Shown here one piece after another: positions 1-6,073 of a DNA stretch of 10,740 nt (within the stretch, counting starts at the first letter, position 1; every line of letters begins with the position of its first letter). The translations under genes and the position numbers were made by a program. The stretch covers positions 1 to 10,740 of the forward strand of contig JAGHTD010000124.1 in the NCBI GenBank assembly GCA_018065475.1, read 5' to 3'. Under the pieces are notes generated by a model. It did not search any database and was not told the origin of the DNA. It was given only the letters and a program-made list of their open reading frames with translations. This DNA comes from Candidatus Colimorpha enterica. GTDB taxonomy: Bacteria; Bacillota; Clostridia; Oscillospirales; CAG-272.

Positions 1-13
1 ATATAATGTAATA

Positions 14-823
14 TTATTTGCTTTTTTCTCCGCCCTCAAGGACGAGAAGGTTGCGCAAGATCGTCTTTCTGCCTCTGAACGAATAGGCACGGGAAGAAAA
101 CTCCCCGTCGGTCATTGCTTCCACCCTCTCGGAGGTCAGCGGTTCGGTGTCAACGTCGCGGAAAAAGTCTATCGGCGTTTCCTCGATGTTTCGGTTGAGC
201 GGACAGCAGGTGCGGCATATATCGCACCCCCACACGATCCCGGTCTTCCGTATCAACTCCTCGGTCTTTGCGTCGAGCTCGCCCTTCGCCTGATTGCGGA
301 AGGAAAAGCAGTCCTCGCCCCGGTACGGGCAGGAGGAAAGGCAGGCACCGCAGGACGGACAATGAGCCGCCTCCGTCACGGTGTAATCGGCGGGCATATC
401 GGTGAGTATCTCGCCGATGAAGACGTGTGAGCCGTAGCGCTTCGTTATCAGCTGACCGAGGTCGCCGACGACGCCGACACCGCAGGAAGCGGCGGCGCTC
501 ACCTCCGCTATCGGGGAATGATCGGCAAAGCCGACGAAGGAAAAGGACGGATATTCGGCGGTCAGCGCGGCGGTCAGACGGTCAAAGAGCCCTCTGAACC
601 AAAGGTGATAATCCTTCGGCAGGGCGTAGAGGGAGACGTTCCTCCCCTTATGCTCCCCCGACCAGTAGGGGACGGCAAAGATCACCGCCGTCACCGGCGT
701 GAAGTTCACGCTCCGGTCAAGCAGAGGTCTGTTTATTATTTTACATTCGTCAAACGGCAGAAAACCGCGCAGGAACACCTGCTCACCGTCAAGAAGACGG
801 GAAATAAAAGAGTTAATTTTCAT
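14..823 (-). CDS. QueG-like double [4Fe-4S] cluster protein (short epoxyqueuosine reductase family member)
   Basis: The 269-residue protein resembles the core of QueG, the cobalamin- and iron-sulfur-dependent enzyme that reduces epoxyqueuosine to queuosine in tRNA. Visible features are an N-terminal DUF1730-like region, then FADHSPIAEV with Asp101 at the place of the QueG catalytic Asp, and a GSHVFIGEILTDMP stretch. A CX2CX2CX3CP cluster follows (Cys155, 158, 161, 165), then DCFSF with Cys172, and a second cluster WGCDICRTCCP (Cys200, 203, 206, 207). QueG proteins are usually about 380 residues with a C-terminal HEAT-like tail; this one stops about 60 residues after the second cluster, so it is a short form and its substrate is uncertain. 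I chose the ATG at 821-823 because the family sequence begins there and the promoter -10 box lies just upstream, which excludes the longer reading from 883. No other queuosine gene is in view. The family is fairly sure; the exact reaction is not. Confidence 0.82.
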   Translation of the reverse strand: MKINSFISRLLDGEQVFLRGFLPFDECKIINRPLLDRSVNFTPVTAVIFAVPYWSGEHKGRNVSLYALPKDYHLWFRGLFDRLTAALTAEYPSFSFVGFADHSPIAEVSAAASCGVGVVGDLGQLITKRYGSHVFIGEILTDMPADYTVTEAAHCPSCGACLSSCPYRGEDCFSFRNQAKGELDAKTEELIRKTGIVWGCDICRTCCPLNRNIEETPIDFFRDVDTEPLTSERVEAMTDGEFSSRAYSFRGRKTILRNLLVLEGGEKSK

Positions 824-832
824 AATACCCCG

Positions 833-861
833 ATTATACCACATTTTCGGGCGGTAATCAA
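833..861 (-). promoter_or_regulatory. Extended -10 promoter of the QueG-like gene
   Basis: On the minus strand there is TTGATT (861-856), a 17-base spacer, and TATAAT (838-833) preceded by TGG (841-839), which is a consensus extended -10 element. The predicted start point, about seven bases past the -10, falls near 826, only about three bases before the ATG at 823. The transcript would be leaderless or nearly so. The -35 box sits next to the ribosome binding site of the divergent topoisomerase gene. I see no equally good plus-strand promoter in the 53-base gap. Confidence 0.7.
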
Positions 862-862
862 C

Positions 863-868
863 AAGGAG
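863..868 (+). promoter_or_regulatory. Ribosome binding site of the topoisomerase gene
   Basis: AAGGAG lies eight bases before the ATG at 877. This fixes the start of the ATPase half and shows that the gene has its own translation initiation signal. Confidence 0.85.
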
Positions 869-876
869 CAAGCAAA

Positions 877-1911
877 ATGGCAAAAAAAGAAGAATACGGC
901 AACCAATCGATACAGTCCCTGAAGGGCGCGGACAGGGTAAGGAAACGCCCTGCCGTCATTTTCGGTTCGGACGGTATAGAGGGGTGCGAGCACTCGGTGT
1001 TCGAGATCATATCAAACTCGGTCGATGAGGCGAGAGAGGGCTACGGTAACGAGATCATAATCACCGCCTACTCCGACCACTCGATAGAGGTCGAGGACTT
1101 CGGGCGCGGCGTTCCCCTCGGATGGAACGAGAACGAGCAGAGATATAACTGGGAGCTCGTTTACTGCGAGCTTTACGCCGGCGGTAAATACGACAACAAC
1201 AACGACGCGTCGAACTACACCTATTCCCTCGGTCTCAACGGTCTCGGCGCCTGCGCTACGCAGTATTCATCCGAATATATGGACGTCACCTCCATCAGCG
1301 GAGGAAAAATGAGCAGTATCTCCTTCAAAAAAGGCGAGCCGGCGGGCGAGCTGACCGTCGGGGACATCCCGAAGGGGAAGAAGCGCACGGGCACCGTCTG
1401 CCGCTGGCTTCCCGACCTCGAGGTTTTCACCGACATCAACATCCCGCTTGAGTTCTACCGGGATATGCTGAAAAAGCAGGCGGTCGTCAACAAGGGGCTT
1501 CGCTTCCGCCTCAGGTGGCAGAACGGCAAGGCCTTCGACGAATACGAGTATATATACGAGAACGGTATCGTCGATTACGTCGCCGAGCTTGCGGGACAGG
1601 ACGCGCTGACACAGCCCGTGATCTGGTCAACCGAGACGAGCGGACGCGACCGCGAGGATAAGGACGAATACAAGCTTCTCTGCGACTGCGCCTTCTGCTT
1701 CGTCTCAAGCTCCGACATCAACAACGTCATCGAATACTACCACAACAGCTCCTTCCTCGAGCACGGCGGATCGCCCGAAAAGGCGGTCAAGTCCGCCTTC
1801 GTCGCCGAGATCGACAAGTACATAAAGGCGCAGGGAAAATACCTCAAAAACGAGAGCAAGATCAGCTTCAAAGATATTCAGCAGAACCTCGTCATCGTAA
1901 CAAACTCCTAA
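877..1911 (+). CDS. Topoisomerase B-subunit N-terminal fragment: GHKL ATPase and transducer
   Basis: This is the 344-residue product expected if TAA at 1909-1911 is obeyed. It carries the GHKL ATP-binding fold: Glu43 and Asn47 in EIISNSVDEA (catalytic base and magnesium ligand by analogy with GyrB Glu42/Asn46), Asp74 in EDFGRGVP, and the glycine lid SLGLNGLGA. The transducer domain follows but ends before the QTK loop (codons 354-356). In GyrB the lysine of that loop contacts the ATP gamma-phosphate, so the fragment should bind nucleotide poorly or fail to hydrolyse it. It has no TOPRIM domain and cannot act alone as a topoisomerase subunit. The start is supported by the AAGGAG site at 863-868. 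Confidence 0.8.
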   Translation: MAKKEEYGNQSIQSLKGADRVRKRPAVIFGSDGIEGCEHSVFEIISNSVDEAREGYGNEIIITAYSDHSIEVEDFGRGVPLGWNENEQRYNWELVYCELYAGGKYDNNNDASNYTYSLGLNGLGACATQYSSEYMDVTSISGGKMSSISFKKGEPAGELTVGDIPKGKKRTGTVCRWLPDLEVFTDINIPLEFYRDMLKKQAVVNKGLRFRLRWQNGKAFDEYEYIYENGIVDYVAELAGQDALTQPVIWSTETSGRDREDKDEYKLLCDCAFCFVSSSDINNVIEYYHNSSFLEHGGSPEKAVKSAFVAEIDKYIKAQGKYLKNESKISFKDIQQNLVIVTNS

Positions 1912-1977
1912 TCGACGCAGAAGAGCTACGAGACCCAGACGAAGAAGTCGATCACAAACACCTTCATCGCCGAGGCG

Positions 1978-2880
1978 ATGACGCAGTTCCTCCGCCACAA
2001 CCTTGAAATATACTTTGCCGAGAAGCCGCAGGAAGCCGACAGGATAATGTCCACCGTTCTCGCCAACAAGAGGGCGAGGGAAAAGTCCGAAAGCACCCGC
2101 ATAGAGGTCAAAAAGAAGCTCGTCGGCAACATAGATATGGCGAACAGGGTAGAGAAGTTCGTCGGATGCAGAAGCAAGGATCCCGAGGTAAGGGAGCTTT
2201 ACATAGTCGAGGGTAACTCCGCTCTCGCGTCGGTCAAGACCGGCAGGGACGCAGAGTTCCAGGCGATAATCCCGGTAAGAGGAAAGACGCTAAACTGCCT
2301 CAAAGCGTCCTACGAGAGGATCTTCAAGAGCGAGATCATCACCGACCTTCTCCGCGTCATCGGCTGCGGAGTCGAGCTTAAAGGCAAGGTCAAGGGCGAC
2401 ATCGCGGAGTTCTCTCCCGATCTGCTCAGATGGAACAAGATCATTATATGCACCGATGCCGACAAGGACGGCTTCCAGATCCGCACCCTTATCCTCACCC
2501 TTTTCTACCGTCTTATCCCCACCCTCATCAAAATGGGACGCATTTACATCGCCGAGTCGCCTCTTTACGAGATAAACACGAAGGACGACACCTTCTTCGC
2601 CTACGACGAAGCGGAAAAGACGAAGATCATCGAGGGCCTCGGCGGCAAGGATTACAAGATCCAGCGTTCAAAGGGTCTCGGTGAACACGAGCCCGAAATG
2701 ATGTGGCACACGACGATGAACCCCGCAACGAGACGCCTGATAAGAGTGAACGAGACCGACCGCGAGGCGACCGAGATCATGTTTGACACCATGCTCGGTG
2801 ACAACCTCCCCGCCCGTAAGGATTATATCACGAAGTTCGGACACCTATATATCAACGATCTCGACACCGGAGACGACTGA
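1978..2880 (+). CDS. Topoisomerase B-subunit C-terminal fragment: TOPRIM and GyrA-binding half
   Basis: The open frame after the TAA runs from 1912, and its first ATG is at 1978, giving 300 residues. It holds the TOPRIM metal site: Glu in EGNSA (2209-2211) and the acidic cluster TDADKDG (Asp codons at 2455, 2461 and 2467). IIPVRGKTLNC, AESPLYEI and KGLGEHEPEMMWHTTMNP follow, all diagnostic of GyrB/ParE. Translation from 1978 is doubtful: the only purine run, GAGG at 1972-1975, is two bases from the ATG, and the next ATG at 2047 has no better site. It may be expressed only by readthrough, or not at all. The protein ends with RKDYITKFGHLYINDLD, the usual end of the family, so the 3' end is complete. 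Confidence 0.7.
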   Translation: MTQFLRHNLEIYFAEKPQEADRIMSTVLANKRAREKSESTRIEVKKKLVGNIDMANRVEKFVGCRSKDPEVRELYIVEGNSALASVKTGRDAEFQAIIPVRGKTLNCLKASYERIFKSEIITDLLRVIGCGVELKGKVKGDIAEFSPDLLRWNKIIICTDADKDGFQIRTLILTLFYRLIPTLIKMGRIYIAESPLYEINTKDDTFFAYDEAEKTKIIEGLGGKDYKIQRSKGLGEHEPEMMWHTTMNPATRRLIRVNETDREATEIMFDTMLGDNLPARKDYITKFGHLYINDLDTGDD

Positions 2881-2894
2881 TTTTCAGACCTTTT

Positions 2895-2917
2895 TGCCCT
2901 TTCCGTGTGAAAGGGCA
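2895..2917 (+). terminator. Hairpin between the topoisomerase gene and addB, weak terminator or attenuator
   Basis: GCCCTTTC (2896-2903) pairs perfectly with GAAAGGGC (2909-2916) around a five-base loop, and T2895-A2917 adds one pair. The following bases, TCTTATTATG, are a poor T-tract, so termination would be partial. The 3' arm contains AAAGGG, the only purine-rich stretch before the addB ATG, about 14 bases upstream of it. The hairpin could therefore also affect initiation of addB. Confidence 0.45.
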
Positions 2918-2929
2918 TCTTATTATGAT

Positions 2930-5900
2930 ATGAACGTAAAAATCATCACCGGCGGAGCCGGAACGGGAAAAACGTACAGAATAGCAGTTGACGCCGCGGG
3001 CAGTCTCAAAGAGGGCAAGCGGGTCGTTATCATCGTGCCGGAACACGCCGCCCTGCTTACGGAGTCGGTGACGGCGGAGATATGCGAGAAAGAGGGCGTC
3101 GATTCGTCCGAGCTTGAGGTGCTGAGCTTCCGCCGTCTCGCCAATACGGTGGAGAAGGAATACGGCAACCTCAGCTACAACCCGGCGGGCAAGGGCATCA
3201 GACAGCTTGCGATGTGGAAGGCGTATATGGAAGCGTCGGTCGGCGGCGGACTGAAATACTACGGGCAGGGGGAAAGCGACCTCGGCGTTTACCGCGCGGG
3301 AAAGATCGTCCCCCTTCTCATTCAGACCGTCAAGGAGCTTGAAGACAACGGACTGACCGAAAAGGAGGCATTTGGCAATATCGCCCCCTCGACGGAGGAC
3401 GAAAAGCAGGCGGCGGAACAGCTCCGGAAGAAGATCGGGGACATTTTCCTGCTCAAAAGCAAGTACAACAATATACTGAGATCGGGCGGATACGACACGG
3501 ATAACGAGCTTGAAAAGCTCCTTGCGGCGCTGAAAGAGCATAAATATTTCAGAGGCAGAGACGTCTATATCGACGGATTTGCCGGTTTCACCAAGCTCGA
3601 ATACCGTGTGCTTGCGGAGATCATGCGCACGGCGGACGTGACGGTCTTCGCCTTTACCGACGACGGAAGCGGCAGGCCGATGTTCGGCAACGTCGGAAAG
3701 ACGGTAAATGCAATAATGAAGTCGGCAAAAGCAAATGCGAAAAGAGAGCTTCTCGCCGAAAATCACCGTTTCGGGGACGGGAGCGCGCTTTCTTTCCTCG
3801 AAAAGAACTTCGCGGCTTTTTCTCCCGACACCTTCGGAAAGGATACCGACGAGGTGTCGCTTTTCGTCGCCGACACCTCCTACGGGGAGGCGGAATATAT
3901 CGCCTGCGATATAAAGGAAAAGCTTAGGAACGATCCCACGCTCAGATACAGAGAGCTTGCCGTGATATGCGGAAACGACAACGATATGGCGGTGATCGAC
4001 GCCGTGCTGACGAAGCAGGGGCTTCCGCATCATACCGGGGTGAAGCAGAGTCTGCTTACGCACCCCGTTTTCCGTCTTGCGACGGCGATCGTGACGATGA
4101 GGGCGCAGTTCTGCTCTCCCGACGCCGTGATGACGGCGATAAAGACCGGACTGACCGACGTTGCCGACGGCGAGGCAGACCTGCTTGAAAGGTATCTCCG
4201 CTGTTGGAACATCACCGAAAAATGGTGGAAAAACGGCGACTGGGAGATGAACCCGGGCGGTATCGGTGCGGTGAAGACCGACCGTGACGCAAAGACGCTT
4301 GAAAAGCTCAACGGCATAAGGAAAAAAATATGTGCGCTCCTTCTCGACCGCCTCGACGCCTTCGACGGCAAACACACCGTGAAGGAAATGGCGAAGGCGC
4401 TTTACGACATCCTTTGCGGCCTTGAGGTCACGAACAAGCTCGACGCGGAGGGGATCAGGGTATGGAACCTGCTGATCGACGCGATCGACGCGACGGTTGA
4501 GTTCATGGGCGAAAACGTGATCGCCGCCGACGGCTTCGCGGAGCTTCTTGCGATCGCGGGCAGCGGTGCGGACACCGGCAGTATCCCGCAGAAAGCGGAC
4601 GAGATCAGCGTCGTCAGCGCGTTCAAACTGAGGAGCTTCGGCATACGCCACAGCTGGCTTTTCGGCTGTGTTGAGGATTCCTTCCCGATGAAGCCGTCAA
4701 ACGGCGGCCTTCTCTCGGAGGACGACAAAGAGACGCTTGAAATGAACGACGACAGTCTCGAAAGCAAGAGGACGGGAGCGCTTTACGACTTTTACACCGC
4801 CCTTCTTTCGGCGTCCGAAAGCGTCACCCTTACTGCGCACTCTAACAAAGCGGACGCTTTCCCCTCCTCCTGCTTCGAGGAGGTCAAAGCAATGTTCGGC
4901 AAATCCTCGTTTTCAAACGAGTTCGACGCCGACAGGAACATGAAGTTCGTTCAGGACAGACGCTCGGCGGAGGAATACCTCGGCATATACAGAGGCACCC
5001 CGGAGGGCGACGGAATATGCGAGGCACTCGGAAAGGCGGACGAAGACATAGCGATGACGGGGCTCACCGAGACGCTCCCGCAAGATGTCGTAAGTCTCGT
5101 CGAGATCGGCGGGGACGGCAACGTGTCGATCTCCGTTTCCGCTATGGAAAACTATCTGAAATGCCCGCTCATGTACGAGCTGAAAAGGGGCCTCCGGCTG
5201 AAAGAGGACGGAAGCGGGGATATAGACGCGTCCGCAAGAGGTACCTTCATCCACTACGTCTTTGAAAAGTATTTCAAAAACAAATATCCCGGAATAAAGA
5301 ACGGCGGGCTCACGGGCGATACGCTCAAAATGAAGATCGACGCGGAGGTCAACGATCTTGCCGCGGATTATCTGAGAGGTGTCGGCGTCGAGGGACGGCT
5401 CAACAGGCAGAAAGAGCAGTTCATCGAATATATGAAGAAAAGCACCTCGGCGATACTTTACGATATGACCGAGAGACTGAGAAACAGCGAATATCAGCCC
5501 GCGGAGTTTGAAAAATGGATCGGCGGAGAAAACTCGCTCCGTATTGACCTGGACGGCAGGAACGAGAAGATCGTCATAAACGGAAAGGTCGATCGCATAG
5601 ACAAGGCGCCCGACGGCTCGTTCATCATCGTCGATTACAAAACCAACAAAAACACCAAGTTTGATAAAACCAAAATAGAAAATGACGGCTTCGGAATGCA
5701 GATGCCGCTGTATCTTTTCTCGTGCGGAAAGGACGGCGTCGGGATGCTCTATCAGCCGGCATATCTCGGAAAGACAAAATCGGACAAGGACGTCCTCGAC
5801 CGAATAAAGGAAGAACTGTCGCCGAACGGGATCGTCCTCACCGACAAGAAGGCGCTTGCCAACCTCGAAGGTCTGAAAGGCGTGACTGGAGCGGACGCGG

Positions 5901-6073
5901 ATTACCTTTCGTCATTGAGCGACACGGTGAAGGCAAAGACGAAAGAGATAGTCGGCGACGGCATACTCTCGGGCGAAATAAAGGCAAGCAACGAGGAAGT
6001 TGACAAGAAAAGCCCATGCGAGTACTGCAAATACGGCAGTATATGCAGGATGAAGAAGGAGAAAAAATGGTGA
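2930..6073 (+). CDS. addB: ATP-dependent helicase/nuclease subunit AddB
   Basis: The 1047-residue protein is subunit B of AddAB, the Bacillota counterpart of RecBCD. AddAB unwinds and resects double-strand breaks and responds to Chi. An N-terminal Walker A motif, GGAGTGKT (Lys14), opens the helicase-like part. The C-terminal RecB-type nuclease has RGTFIH (His775), GKVDRID (Asp888), IVDYKTN (Asp902, Lys904) and QMPLYLF (Gln924). The four cysteines of the AddB iron-sulfur staple are present: Cys745 in YLKCPLMYEL, and Cys1030, Cys1033 and Cys1039 in CEYCKYGSIC (CX2CX5C). The length is slightly below the roughly 1160 residues of Bacillus AddB, but no domain is missing. I chose ATG 2930 because the Walker A region begins immediately after it; the frame is open back to 2783, but that stretch is the 3' end of the topoisomerase gene in another frame. 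No good ribosome binding site precedes 2930. It overlaps addA by 7 bases. Confidence 0.95.
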   Translation: MNVKIITGGAGTGKTYRIAVDAAGSLKEGKRVVIIVPEHAALLTESVTAEICEKEGVDSSELEVLSFRRLANTVEKEYGNLSYNPAGKGIRQLAMWKAYMEASVGGGLKYYGQGESDLGVYRAGKIVPLLIQTVKELEDNGLTEKEAFGNIAPSTEDEKQAAEQLRKKIGDIFLLKSKYNNILRSGGYDTDNELEKLLAALKEHKYFRGRDVYIDGFAGFTKLEYRVLAEIMRTADVTVFAFTDDGSGRPMFGNVGKTVNAIMKSAKANAKRELLAENHRFGDGSALSFLEKNFAAFSPDTFGKDTDEVSLFVADTSYGEAEYIACDIKEKLRNDPTLRYRELAVICGNDNDMAVIDAVLTKQGLPHHTGVKQSLLTHPVFRLATAIVTMRAQFCSPDAVMTAIKTGLTDVADGEADLLERYLRCWNITEKWWKNGDWEMNPGGIGAVKTDRDAKTLEKLNGIRKKICALLLDRLDAFDGKHTVKEMAKALYDILCGLEVTNKLDAEGIRVWNLLIDAIDATVEFMGENVIAADGFAELLAIAGSGADTGSIPQKADEISVVSAFKLRSFGIRHSWLFGCVEDSFPMKPSNGGLLSEDDKETLEMNDDSLESKRTGALYDFYTALLSASESVTLTAHSNKADAFPSSCFEEVKAMFGKSSFSNEFDADRNMKFVQDRRSAEEYLGIYRGTPEGDGICEALGKADEDIAMTGLTETLPQDVVSLVEIGGDGNVSISVSAMENYLKCPLMYELKRGLRLKEDGSGDIDASARGTFIHYVFEKYFKNKYPGIKNGGLTGDTLKMKIDAEVNDLAADYLRGVGVEGRLNRQKEQFIEYMKKSTSAILYDMTERLRNSEYQPAEFEKWIGGENSLRIDLDGRNEKIVINGKVDRIDKAPDGSFIIVDYKTNKNTKFDKTKIENDGFGMQMPLYLFSCGKDGVGMLYQPAYLGKTKSDKDVLDRIKEELSPNGIVLTDKKALANLEGLKGVTGADADYLSSLSDTVKAKTKEIVGDGILSGEIKASNEEVDKKSPCEYCKYGSICRMKKEKKW
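6056..6061 (+). promoter_or_regulatory. Ribosome binding site of addA, inside the addB 3' end
   Basis: AAGGAG lies 5 bases before ATG 6067 and 11 bases before ATG 6073, both in the addA frame. The second ATG overlaps the addB stop as TGATG (6071-6075). Either start makes addA translationally coupled to addB. Confidence 0.75.

Larger units (their letters stand above)
877..2880 (+). pseudogene. GyrB/ParE-type topoisomerase subunit interrupted by one in-frame TAA
   Basis: Read as one frame this is 667 codons, a normal length for a GyrB/ParE-like subunit of the Clostridia. That subunit hydrolyses ATP and forms part of the DNA-cleavage site in a heterotetramer with a GyrA/ParC partner, which is not in this window. 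The only break is TAA at 1909-1911 (codon 345). The same frame continues directly with S-T-Q-K-S-Y-E-T-Q-T-K-K, which aligns with the conserved QTK loop of the family. With no frameshift and family-like sequence on both sides, the break is either a recent nonsense mutation, a sequence error, or a site of readthrough. A second departure is EGNSA (codons 445-449) where the family has EGDSA. The genuine stop is TGA at 2878-2880. The sequence does not say whether it is an essential gyrase or a second copy; the RKRPAVIFGSDG start, in place of RKRPGMYIG, fits the divergent clostridial type. Confidence 0.8.

Noticed and set aside
824..876. Plus-strand promoter for the topoisomerase gene
   Set aside because: Candidates such as CATAAT (821-826) and TTATAC (834-839) have no -35 partner at 16-18 bases. 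The promoter may lie inside the QueG-like gene.
877..2880. Genetic code change in which TAA is read as an amino acid
   Set aside because: A single TAA in one gene is weak evidence. The other complete genes show no internal TAA, and the QueG-like gene ends at a TAA at a plausible family length.
820..2880. Replication origin near a gyrB gene
   Set aside because: There is no dnaA, dnaN or recF neighbour, no DnaA-box cluster that I can see, and the gap upstream of the gene is only 53 bases.
2783..2929. N-terminal extension of AddB overlapping the topoisomerase gene
   Set aside because: The frame is open, but the 49 residues match no AddB sequence and overlap conserved topoisomerase codons. The Walker A region starts immediately after ATG 2930.
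2852..4651. A 599-codon open frame on the minus strand
   Set aside because: It lies opposite addB, whose motifs are unambiguous. It has no recognisable domain, is rich in Arg/Val/His as expected from an antisense frame of GC-rich coding DNA, and has no credible start signal.
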